Part shown: one piece after another, positions 8,429 to 15,679 of the stretch | Layout: every line of letters starts with the position of its first letter | Numbering within the stretch: position 1 is the stretch's first letter | Assembly: GCA_964459305.1 (NCBI GenBank) | Contig: CAYWNA010000225.1 | Location: 1-21,866 of the forward strand | Direction: 5' to 3' | DNA: 21,866 bases | Source of the DNA: CAYWNA01 sp964459305 | GTDB taxonomy: Bacteria > Planctomycetota > Planctomycetia > Pirellulales > Pirellulaceae | Notes under the pieces: model-generated | What the model saw: only the letters and a program-made list of their open reading frames with translations | Told to the model about the DNA's origin: nothing | The model's database searches: none | Program-made: the position numbers and the translations under genes

Positions 8429-9826
8429 ATGCATGAACGCATCGACAAGGCAGTGTCGCTCGCGGGCTGCGCGGGGTTCGCTTTCGCCCTGCTGGTGTGC
8501 GCGGAAGGAGTAACCGCACCGCCGGGCAGAACGCGCCCCGCCCCCACGGTGACGGAAGCCGCGGGTGGCGGAGTCGCGCAGGCCTTCACACGCGACAGCA
8601 ATGCCGAGTGCTATCGGCCGTGCGGCAGAGGGGTTTTCGACAAGACGACAAATCGAACCTATCTGGTTTACCTGAACCGAGAGAGTCGGCCTTGGATTCA
8701 GTACTACGATCACACGCTTAACAGTTGGGCGCCCCCGCAGCAAGTCTCCGAGAACACGGGGGAGAGTTCGCAGCCTGATCATTTGTACCCGTCGCTATGG
8801 ATTGACGCGAAAGGCCGCATCCATGTGGTCTACGGCTCGCACTGTTCCTCCTACCGGCACAGCATATCGAGTCAACCACACGACATTCGTTCCTGGCGCG
8901 TCGCGCCGACCGTTGGCAGCCGTCAATCCTATCCTCAGCCCGTGTGGGCGTCCGACGGCAGGCTCTATCTGTTCTCCACGCACTATTACGCCGGCAGACA
9001 CAGAGAACTGGGATACTTCCTCTCCACGGACGGCGGAAACTCGTTCGGACCAAACCAAATCGTCATCGAACATTCGCCGCTTGGCTCGGCATACGTTGGC
9101 GCGATCAAACACGAACCTGGATGCCTCGGACGCCCTGAGAGATTCCACATCGCCTGGGTGCATCTACGACACATCAACGCCAAGTCGTCGCACGGGCAGG
9201 TGCATCCTGTTCACTATTGCCAGTTGAACCTGGACAACCAACATCTGTACAACGCGCAGGGAATCGATCTGGGCAAACAGGTCAGCTATCCGGAAGAGTG
9301 GGATGCCTGTGTCGCCGCGTCGCCTCGGCTCAGCAAGAAGTTCATGCAGCACATCCCCGTTTCGGGTACAACCGCCGACGGCAGCCCATTTGTCATCTGG
9401 ATGGAAGAGGACGCCGAGCGGATGTGTGTCTACTTCAGTGCGTACGATGCGAGTGCGAACGACTGGATCACCTCCACAGTTTTTCGCGAGCCCGACACCG
9501 AGTCCCGGTCGATCGACGCCGACGTCCTGGCGGACGGGACTATCCGGCTCTACTACCCCATGGGCGGCTCCGTGAGAGTATTCTCCTTGCCGGGCGACGG
9601 AGAGGATTGGTCGCAGCAGACCATCTACAGTTCGCCGGAGCCAGGACAGCTCTATTTCGCGGCCTTGATTGACTCCGGCGAGATGTTGAACAACGAGGCC
9701 CGTCGCCACGAGGATTTTCAATTGACGTTCAAGCAGTTTCGTCGAACACATCGTGTCGACAAACACTATCAATTCGCATGGGGCAAGCGAGGCTTCCTCG
9801 AAGCCGATGTGGAAGGGAAGCCATGA
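8429..9826 (+). CDS. BNR_4-type secreted beta-propeller protein
   Basis: ATG 8429 is preceded by GGAGAAG at 8418-8424. Residues 10-26 are hydrophobic (LAGCAGFAFALLVCAEG) and act as a signal peptide, possibly a lipoprotein type because of the cysteines. The segment DHLYPSLWIDAKGRIHVVYG (118-136), followed by GSHCSSYRHS, is typical of the BNR_4 family; each propeller blade has a strand pair of the form 'DGR(I/L)h(L/V)'. One Asp box is visible at 199-206 (STDGGNSF). At 465 residues it has the usual family length, so it looks intact. The family is common in polysaccharide-utilisation regions of Planctomycetota, Verrucomicrobiota and Bacteroidota, and some members are ulvan- or rhamnogalacturonan-type lyases. 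The precise activity is unknown. Confidence 0.8.
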   Translation: MHERIDKAVSLAGCAGFAFALLVCAEGVTAPPGRTRPAPTVTEAAGGGVAQAFTRDSNAECYRPCGRGVFDKTTNRTYLVYLNRESRPWIQYYDHTLNSWAPPQQVSENTGESSQPDHLYPSLWIDAKGRIHVVYGSHCSSYRHSISSQPHDIRSWRVAPTVGSRQSYPQPVWASDGRLYLFSTHYYAGRHRELGYFLSTDGGNSFGPNQIVIEHSPLGSAYVGAIKHEPGCLGRPERFHIAWVHLRHINAKSSHGQVHPVHYCQLNLDNQHLYNAQGIDLGKQVSYPEEWDACVAASPRLSKKFMQHIPVSGTTADGSPFVIWMEEDAERMCVYFSAYDASANDWITSTVFREPDTESRSIDADVLADGTIRLYYPMGGSVRVFSLPGDGEDWSQQTIYSSPEPGQLYFAALIDSGEMLNNEARRHEDFQLTFKQFRRTHRVDKHYQFAWGKRGFLEADVEGKP

Positions 9827-9962
9827 GCCGCGCCGAATGTCGAACTAAGTAGGATGGTGTTCCGCGACTTGAATCGTGGCGTGAGTGGGATGCGTCGGGT
9901 CCTGAAGGGTGCCGACTTCGAAGGTTTCGAGCAACTCTGGACTAGAGCGAATAGAGGTGCAA

Positions 9963-10036
9963 ATGATGGGAAGAAAAGTGGTTGTGGCTATGGGTATCTT
10001 GGTCGCAGCCCCTCTGACGGGCGCGTTGTGGGAGAA
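9963..10036 (+). pseudogene. Orphan 5' stub of a secreted-protein gene
   Basis: ATG 9963 has a good ribosome-binding site (GAGGTG at 9954-9959) and encodes MMGRKVVVAMGILVAAPLTG, a convincing signal peptide. After about 25 residues the same bases run into a transposase 3' relic read in another frame, and the stub's own frame becomes unlikely sequence. It appears to be the start of a lost exported-protein gene. The bases before it (9827-9953) show nothing recognisable. Confidence 0.5.
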
Positions 10037-10174
10037 AGGAGCGTCCGACGCAGACGGCCATTCGGAGACGAAACTTGGACAAAGATCACGGCCAAGCAGT
10101 TCGGGCTTGAGTCCACGCTTCGACCACGCGGGCGGCCGCGAAAACACAAGCCGGAACATGACACTATCGGCTGA
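10034..10174 (+). pseudogene. 3' remnant of an IS200/RAYT-like (Y1) transposase, copy 1
   Basis: One frame reads SVRRRRPFGDETWTK, then ITAKQFGLESTLRPRGRPRK and a short tail to the TGA at 10172-10174. A '(R)GRPFG.e.W', 'TAkrLGLESTLRPRGRPRK' ending is what is known for the C-terminus of Y1 / REP-associated tyrosine transposases of planctomycetes. The HUH and tyrosine parts are absent, so only about the last 45 codons survive. The family call comes from recall of this tail and was not searched. Copy 2 lies at 13550-13642. Confidence 0.6.
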
Positions 10175-10190
10175 GAAAAGACTCCCGTCC
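10086..10190 (+). repeat. Direct repeat of about 105 bases, copy 1
   Basis: The segment from TCACGGCCAAGCAG to the bases just after the transposase-remnant stop matches 13554-13658 with four base differences (at 10102, 10150, 10179 and 10188) and no gaps. Similarity continues about 11 bases further with an indel. Conservation extends past the stop codon (GACTCCCG), so the repeat is a DNA element end rather than only a shared protein tail. Confidence 0.9.
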
Positions 10191-10250
10191 CCTTTTCTTG
10201 CTTGATGGCCCACAACGCGGAATCTGAACCGATCACAGGGAACTTCAACC

Positions 10251-12149
10251 ATGAAGACAGACGGCCAACGTTTTCTGAGTTGTCTGGGCGCCACAATGCG
10301 ACCGCGTATCACTGCTATTGTTCTGGGCATCCTGGCCATGTCATTTCACGTGCCGGTGCCAGCCTTGTGGGCGGAGGAGGATTCTCCTGCTACACAAGCT
10401 CTCACCGCTCGCGACCCACGGGATATCCGCACGGGATATCGCATTCCCGACGAAGGTTACTGTGACATGCCGTACGTGGCGATTACCAAAGACGGCAACT
10501 GGCTCGGCACGTTGACGACCGGACCGGGCCATGAGGGCGCAAGGGGCCAACACATCGTCTCGACCATCAGCACCGACAAGGGTCGAACGTGGTCGAAGCT
10601 CGTCGATATCGAACCATCGAGATTGGATGGTTGGGAAGCTTCCTGGGCGATGCCTCTGGTCACTCCCAGTGGCCGGGTCTACGTTTTCTACACCTACAAC
10701 GGCGACAATGTTCGTGACTGTCTTGGGAAGCCAATGGTCAACCCATGCCACATCGGCTGGTATTGCTACAAGTACTCGGACGACAACGGTCGGACGTGGG
10801 CGAAGCAGCGCTACCGGCTGCCGATGCGAATGACGGTTGTGGACCGGAACAACACGTTCGAGGGCAAAGTGCAGATGTTTTGGGGCATGAGTAAGCCGAT
10901 TATTTCCGGAGATAGCGTGTTCTTCGCGTTCTCCAAGGTCGGCAGATACGTGGTCCATAACACCGAAGGCTGGTTCTACCGCTCCGACAACATTCTCACT
11001 GAGCCGGACGTGAACAAGATCCAATGGCAGTTGCTGCCCGACGACGACGTGGGCCTGAAGAACCCAGAGTATGGCGCAGTGCAATCCGAGCAGAACATCG
11101 TTACCATGAGCGACGGATCGACCTACTGCATGTACCGCACTGCCGGCGATCATCCCTGCCACGCCTATAGCCGCGACGGGGGCCGCACCTGGACGATGCC
11201 CGAATACGCCACCTATACGCCCAGCGGCAGGAGATTCAAGAACTCCCGAGCGTGCGCAAGGGTTTTCAGAACCGATGGCGACAAGTACCTGTTCTGGTTC
11301 CACCACCACGGAGCACACAAGAACGCGTATCGGGGAAGAAACCCTGTTTGGCTGAGTGGCGGCATTGAAAAAGGCGGCTTCATCCACTGGTCACAGCCAG
11401 AAATCGTCCTCTTCGATCTCGCTCCGGAAAACTGTCTCTTCGATCCGAAGACCGGTATCTCCGGGCCAGGCCTGGGGATGAGCTATCCCGATCTGATCGA
11501 GCAGGACGGCCGATTCTGGCTGACTGAAACACAGAAGACGGTTGCCCGAGTTCATCCCATCGACCCGACGTTGCTGGAAGGTCTTTGGAACCAGGGCAAG
11601 GTGAAAACGGTGACCAAGAACGGTTTAGCGTTGGACCTGGGGCCCGATGAAATCGGAAAAGGCGAGGCCTCGCCGCCCGCACTGCCCAGCCTTGCCGAAA
11701 GCGGCGGTTTTTCCGTCGACTTCTGGATCAAGCTGGATGAGTTGTCGCCCGAGCAGATCCTTGCGGACAGCCGCGACGACTCGGGCAAAGGCTTCGTGAT
11801 CAAGACGGCCGAGCACGGCACGATCCGCATCGAGATGAGCGACGGCAAGAACGTCGGCTTTTGGGCCTGCGACCGCGGCATCATCAAGCCCGATACTTGG
11901 CACCACGTGGCAATCATCGTCGACGGCGGGCCAGACATCATCAGTTTCGTGGTCGACGGGATCCTCTGCGACGGCGGCACGGACTGCATCTACGGCTGGG
12001 GACGCTTTACTCCCGAGTTGAACGATGTGAGCGGATCGAAGAGATTGCGCCTCGCACCCTCGCTGGAAGGTCAACTGAAGCGACTGCGGGTTTACAGCCG
12101 CTACCTGCGCACGTCGGAGGCCGTGGCCAATCACCGCGCGGGATTGTGA
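10251..12149 (+). CDS. Secreted sialidase-fold protein with C-terminal LamG/concanavalin domain
   Basis: The gene encodes 632 residues from ATG 10251. ATG 10296 is an alternative start that places the hydrophobic core (ITAIVLGILAMSF) closer to the N-terminus. A signal peptide cleaving near LWAEE is likely with either. Asp boxes lie near residues 107 (STDKGRTW), 176 (SDDNGRTW) and 307 (SRDGGRTW). SEQNIVTMSDGSTYCMYRT places a Glu and an Arg in positions similar to sialidase active sites. From residue 484 (GGFSVDFWIKLDEL, WHHVAIIVDG, GQLKRLRVYSRYL) a Laminin_G_3-type jelly roll runs to the C-terminus and is probably a glycan-binding module. The next gene starts 28 bases after the stop, so the two likely share a transcript. 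Substrate unknown. Confidence 0.85.
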   Translation: MKTDGQRFLSCLGATMRPRITAIVLGILAMSFHVPVPALWAEEDSPATQALTARDPRDIRTGYRIPDEGYCDMPYVAITKDGNWLGTLTTGPGHEGARGQHIVSTISTDKGRTWSKLVDIEPSRLDGWEASWAMPLVTPSGRVYVFYTYNGDNVRDCLGKPMVNPCHIGWYCYKYSDDNGRTWAKQRYRLPMRMTVVDRNNTFEGKVQMFWGMSKPIISGDSVFFAFSKVGRYVVHNTEGWFYRSDNILTEPDVNKIQWQLLPDDDVGLKNPEYGAVQSEQNIVTMSDGSTYCMYRTAGDHPCHAYSRDGGRTWTMPEYATYTPSGRRFKNSRACARVFRTDGDKYLFWFHHHGAHKNAYRGRNPVWLSGGIEKGGFIHWSQPEIVLFDLAPENCLFDPKTGISGPGLGMSYPDLIEQDGRFWLTETQKTVARVHPIDPTLLEGLWNQGKVKTVTKNGLALDLGPDEIGKGEASPPALPSLAESGGFSVDFWIKLDELSPEQILADSRDDSGKGFVIKTAEHGTIRIEMSDGKNVGFWACDRGIIKPDTWHHVAIIVDGGPDIISFVVDGILCDGGTDCIYGWGRFTPELNDVSGSKRLRLAPSLEGQLKRLRVYSRYLRTSEAVANHRAGL

Positions 12150-12163
12150 TCCCGTTGTTAACG

Positions 12164-12169
12164 AAAGGA
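12164..12169 (+). promoter_or_regulatory. Ribosome-binding site for the gene at 12178
   Basis: AAAGGA lies eight bases before ATG 12178, inside the 28-base gap after the LamG-sialidase gene. It supports translation from a shared message. Confidence 0.7.
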
Positions 12170-12177
12170 AAGCTCTC

Positions 12178-13506
12178 ATGAAAACGAGTTGCATGATGTC
12201 CATCGGACTTGCCATCTGCGTTGCTGCGATTCCCATGCCACGCTCGGCGGAAGAGGGTACGACCAAGGAGGAATGGCAACGCAGCAATCCGGATGTTGTT
12301 GTTTACCTGCCGCGAGGTGGCAAGCACAACGATGGGGACAATGAACACTTTTTGGTGTTTCATGCCCCAAAGAGCGACGAGCTTTTGGCCATGTGGACAC
12401 AGAGTTCCACCGAAGGGCATGGCGATAACCACATCGTGCTCGCGCGCAGTTCGGACGGAGAGCAATGGTCCGAGCCCATCTGGATCTACGGCACCCACAA
12501 AGGCACCAACGAGCCGCAGGCCAGTTGGGGGTTTCCTGTGGTGTCGCGTGGAGGCCGCATTTACTGCTTCTATACCAGCGCTGCCAAAGGTGTTTCGGGT
12601 GGGCTGAGTGGTGTCATGGGAGGACACTATTCGGACGACAACGGCAAGACGTGGATCCAGGGGCCCGATACGATCGTGCCGACGACACGTGAAGACCCAG
12701 AAGATCTGACATCGAAGGAAAACGCCGTCTTCATTGTCTGGCAGAAGCCGATTCGCGACCGACACGGCCGACTCCTGGCCGGCTACACGCGTTGGTCTAA
12801 CGACGAGACACTCGGCTCGTTGTGTTTCATGCGTTTTGACAATATCGACGAATCTCCCGACATCGGACAACTGAAAATTACCTGGTTACCCGACAACTAC
12901 GAGGGAATCACGCTACCACGTTACGTTCAGCCTCAAGGATGTGAAGAGCCAAGTGTCGTGCTGCTACCGGATGGGCGTCTGTTTGCAACAACCCGTACCT
13001 ACACTGGATACATTTGGTACTCGGTTTCGGACGATGATGGCCACACCTGGCGCGACGCCGAGGTCTTGAGGAATCACGATAACGGCGATCCGCTGAAACA
13101 GCCTCTCGCGTCATGCCCTATCTATCCGTTGCACGATGGTCGCTTTCTACTGCTGTTTCACAACAACGACCACCACGCGCGGAATCAGCTCTTTGGCGAC
13201 AAGCTGCCTCCGAAGCATCCGAGAATCCCGTTGTCCCCAGTGTTTTGCTATCGCCGTCCCGCGTACATCGCGGTCGGAGAGTTTCGTCCCGATGCGCACC
13301 AACCGATCTGGTTCAGCAAACCAAAGCAGATTCTCGATACGGACGGACTACCCGTGGGACCAAAACGGACCGACGAAATCGCGACGTACCCAAGTGTTAC
13401 CTACTTCAAAGGCCGAGAGACGTTGTGGTACCCCGATCGCAAGCACTTCCTACTTGGAAAAATCATTGATGAAGACATGCTTTCGGGGCTGACCGTCAAG
13501 CAGTGA
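12178..13506 (+). CDS. Secreted sialidase-fold (BNR) protein
   Basis: The product has 442 residues. A signal peptide (MKTSCMMSIGLAICVAAIPM) ends near SAEE. Asp boxes are seen near 90 (RSSDGEQW), 152 (SDDNGKTW) and 284 (SDDDGHTW). The stretch CEEPSVVLLPDGRLFATTRT, with the Asp box following at once, is the segment that in sialidases carries the catalytic Glu and a substrate-carboxylate Arg. The fold and length fit a complete single-propeller enzyme or binding protein. It is probably the second gene of an operon with 10251-12149, and both have the same overall plan apart from the LamG module. A transposase relic starts about 45 bases after its stop. Whether it cleaves sialic acid is not established. 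Confidence 0.85.
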   Translation: MKTSCMMSIGLAICVAAIPMPRSAEEGTTKEEWQRSNPDVVVYLPRGGKHNDGDNEHFLVFHAPKSDELLAMWTQSSTEGHGDNHIVLARSSDGEQWSEPIWIYGTHKGTNEPQASWGFPVVSRGGRIYCFYTSAAKGVSGGLSGVMGGHYSDDNGKTWIQGPDTIVPTTREDPEDLTSKENAVFIVWQKPIRDRHGRLLAGYTRWSNDETLGSLCFMRFDNIDESPDIGQLKITWLPDNYEGITLPRYVQPQGCEEPSVVLLPDGRLFATTRTYTGYIWYSVSDDDGHTWRDAEVLRNHDNGDPLKQPLASCPIYPLHDGRFLLLFHNNDHHARNQLFGDKLPPKHPRIPLSPVFCYRRPAYIAVGEFRPDAHQPIWFSKPKQILDTDGLPVGPKRTDEIATYPSVTYFKGRETLWYPDRKHFLLGKIIDEDMLSGLTVKQ

Positions 13507-13549
13507 TTTCCGTTGGGTATCCGGCTGTCGAGCCGACCTGCCATGGCGC

Positions 13550-13642
13550 GACGTCACGGCCAAGCAGTTGGGGCTTGAGTCCACGCTTCGACCACGCGGG
13601 CGGCCGCGAAAACACAAACCGGAACATGACACTATCGGCTGA
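13550..13642 (+). pseudogene. 3' remnant of an IS200/RAYT-like transposase, copy 2
   Basis: The frame reads DVTAKQLGLESTLRPRGRPR, then KHKPEHDTIG and a TGA at 13640-13642, the same tail as at 10034-10174. Upstream of TAKQLG the sequence does not match copy 1, so this copy is shorter. No HUH motif or catalytic Tyr is present. Confidence 0.6.
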
Positions 13643-13658
13643 GAAAGGACTCCCGGCC
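13554..13658 (+). repeat. Direct repeat of about 105 bases, copy 2
   Basis: Nearly identical to 10086-10190 (offset 3468 bases). It begins 47 bases after the stop of a sialidase-fold gene, while copy 1 starts about 260 bases after the stop of a BNR_4 gene. Confidence 0.9.
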
Positions 13659-13985
13659 CTTTGCTTGCCACAGTGTCGTTTGATTGGAGTCTCACGCGCG
13701 ACGGGTTTTGGAACAGTCCAAGCCCGCTCGGGCGGCCCCCGGGGGCCCAGCGCGCATCGTTGTCGTCAAACTGATGCGAGATACCGAGCGAGCAGTAAGT
13801 TCAGCGGTGTGTCTATGCACTTTTGGTGCAGTCCAAAAAGGCACGGTTGGAGCATCGTCCGGAGCAGCAAAGACTAGTTGCTGCGATCTGCCTTGCAGCA
13901 TCTTCGCTGTCATATTGCCACTTGCGATGTCGCCTTGACATGAGTTTTGGGAACCGGAGTTATTCGAATGTGAGTCGCCAACAGA
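13659..13985. other. Intergenic stretch without a gene; contains a 14-base palindrome
   Basis: No coding region was recognised in about 330 bases. A perfect palindrome GGCCCCCGGGGGCC lies at 13734-13747, and a small hairpin (TGCAC/GTGCA) lies near 13806-13820. TTGACA occurs at 13935-13940, but no convincing -10 box follows at normal spacing. Confidence 0.5.
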
Positions 13986-14459
13986 GTGTTGCTTGGCATA
14001 TCTGTGAGCCTTCTGAATTGCCTGGTCGGTGGGTTGCTTGCGGCCGAGCCGGCCCCGTTGGGGATTGCCCACAAGCCAATACCAGACAAGCTGGTCATTC
14101 CGACGTTTGACGATGGGTGTGCCAGCCACGCGACCTTCGTCGCGCCGATTCTAAAAGAGATGGGCTTTGGCGGCTCCTTCTATGTCAGTAATTTCGGCTC
14201 CTTCAGCACGCGCAAGGATTGGTACCTGACGTGGCAGCAAATGAAAGAGATGGCCGACGCCGGCATCGAGATCGACAATCATACGCATGGCCATTGCGGC
14301 GGTGCGTCGATTGGTCCGTTTTTACGGATGGAGGAGCAATTCTCCGCGAATGGCGTTCCGCGATCGTTCCGCAGCTTTGGTTATTCGATACAGGGTTCCT
14401 TGAGCCTGGTGCACGTACCGTCCACTCCCCGGTGCCCCGCACGGCAATCACTTCGTTGA
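13986..14459 (+). pseudogene. Truncated polysaccharide deacetylase (NodB-like)
   Basis: From a GTG at 13986 the frame encodes a hydrophobic leader (SVSLLNCLVGGLLAAEP) and then the start of a carbohydrate esterase 4-like domain. TFDDG is at residues 40-44 (motif 1), and DNHTHGHCG has His99 and His103 (motif 2, metal ligands). LKEMGFGGSFYVS and WQQMKEMADAGIEIDNHT are typical connecting segments. After about residue 130 (NGVPRSFRS) similarity ends, and the frame stops at 14459, so motifs 3-5 are missing (intact domains are about 200 residues or more). An in-frame ATG at 13968 is followed immediately by TGA, so even the start appears damaged. In another frame, 14376-14497 (FLEPGARTVHSPVPRTAITS) may be an unrelated 3' fragment. 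Confidence 0.7.
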
Positions 14460-14498
14460 CGTTCGTAGGCGCCGTAAAGCGCGGGCGCGCGTGTTAAG

Positions 14499-14576
14499 AT
14501 GAGTGAACAGTACTCTAAAGCCTACAAGTCGAGACGTTTTGAAATGAAACCGTTCAGGAATCGAGAGGATAGCTGA
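14499..14576 (+). CDS. Possible 25-residue leader ORF upstream of the first URO-D gene
   Basis: ATG 14499 opens a frame of 25 codons (MSEQYSKAYKSRRFEMKPF and so on) whose TGA lies two bases before ATG 14579. The product is very basic and has no recognised family. The ribosome-binding site of the next gene (GAGAGGA, 14563-14569) lies inside it. It could be a chance frame, a relic or a translated leader. No ribosome-binding site of its own is clear. Confidence 0.25.
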   Translation: MSEQYSKAYKSRRFEMKPFRNREDS

Positions 14577-14578
14577 CG

Positions 14579-15679
14579 ATGGACACTCAAGTTTCGCTAT
14601 CGCCAAAGGAGCGAGTATTCACTGCATTGGAATACCGCGAAACGGATCGCGTTCCGCTCTTTTATCGCAGTATCCCGGAAGTCGACGATCGGCTGAAAGC
14701 GGATTTGCATCTCCCAGACCACGAGGCGTTGCTGCGTCATCTCGGAATCGATTTCCGTTGGGTGGAGCCGCGCTATGTCGGTCCGTCCCTCAATGTTGAG
14801 GGCGAGGCCGGCCGCAAACGGAACATCTGGGGCGTCGAGTACGAGTATATGCACGCGGAGGCCGGCTCATACTGGGGCGCGGTCGTCGAGCCGCTCAAAG
14901 ACGTCACCGACCCGGTCGCGTTGGACGATTACCCCTGGCCGCGGCTGGACTGGTTCGACTTTTCCAACCTGAAGGCGGACTGCCAACGGCACTCCGAGTT
15001 TGCGGTGATGACTGCTGCGGGACCGGCATCTCCCGGAATTATGACGCCGATTCAAGACCTGCTGGGCATGGAACGTGTCTTTACCGATCCCATGCTGAAC
15101 CAGGCGTTTTTCGAGAAACTCGTGGAAAAGGTATTGGAGTTTAACGTGCCGTTCGTCGAGCGGATGTTTGAATCGGCGGCCGCGGGGATCGACTTTTTCC
15201 GTATCGGTGACGATTACGCGGGACAGCACGGATTGCTGATGAGCATTGCCATGTGGAAGGATTGCTACCGGGAGGGACTGATTGAAATGAGTTCGGTCGC
15301 GAAGCGTTTTGGCGCAAGATACTACCAGCATTGCTGCGGCGGGGTGCGTGAACTGATACCCCACTTCATCGATATCGGCGTCGATGTCGTCGACCCCGTG
15401 CAGGTACTGGCAAAAGGCATGGATCCCGTGGAACTGAAACGACAGTTTGGCGATCGTGTCACGTTCTCCGGCGGCATCGACGAACAACACCTATTGCCGA
15501 ACGGCACGCCGGAAGAGGTCCGGGTGGAAGTCATGCGCATGTGCGATATCATGGCGCCCGGCGGCGGGTACTTTCTCGGCTCGACGCACAACTTTCAGGA
15601 AGACGTACCGACGGAAAACATCGTCGCGATGTACGAAGCAGCACGCGATTGGAGATACGATGGCCACCAAACCAATTGA
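14579..15679 (+). CDS. Uroporphyrinogen-decarboxylase-family protein, paralogue 1
   Basis: ATG 14579 is preceded by GAGAGGA at 14563-14569. The 366-residue protein has the standard length and the RE/QxxxRVPL opening of URO-D-like proteins (RETDRVPLFYR). It has a long TIM-barrel-like body, then YYQHCCGG (His251, Cys253) and the C-terminal GGIDEQHLLPNGT and PTENIVAMYEA segments. The family includes heme-pathway HemE and the zinc-dependent methyltransferases MtaA, MtbA and CmuA, which use an HxC...C site. Here the HxC is kept, but the downstream Cys is replaced around GSTHNFQ, perhaps by His337. No signal peptide is present, so it is cytoplasmic. The next gene overlaps its end by 20 bases, indicating a tight operon. 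It is probably a methyl-group or small-molecule enzyme, not heme-pathway HemE. Confidence 0.8.
   Translation: MDTQVSLSPKERVFTALEYRETDRVPLFYRSIPEVDDRLKADLHLPDHEALLRHLGIDFRWVEPRYVGPSLNVEGEAGRKRNIWGVEYEYMHAEAGSYWGAVVEPLKDVTDPVALDDYPWPRLDWFDFSNLKADCQRHSEFAVMTAAGPASPGIMTPIQDLLGMERVFTDPMLNQAFFEKLVEKVLEFNVPFVERMFESAAAGIDFFRIGDDYAGQHGLLMSIAMWKDCYREGLIEMSSVAKRFGARYYQHCCGGVRELIPHFIDIGVDVVDPVQVLAKGMDPVELKRQFGDRVTFSGGIDEQHLLPNGTPEEVRVEVMRMCDIMAPGGGYFLGSTHNFQEDVPTENIVAMYEAARDWRYDGHQTN

Noticed and set aside
10341..11387. 348-codon minus-strand frame
   Set aside because: Antisense to a sialidase with clear Asp boxes; its composition is that of a shadow frame.
13734..13747. 14-base palindrome GGCCCCCGGGGGCC
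   Set aside because: Striking but isolated, with no T-run and no partner site; it could arise by chance in G+C-rich DNA.
13935..13966. Possible sigma-70 promoter (TTGACA)
   Set aside because: The -35 box is perfect, but no acceptable -10 box occurs at 16-18 bases, and the downstream gene is a relic.
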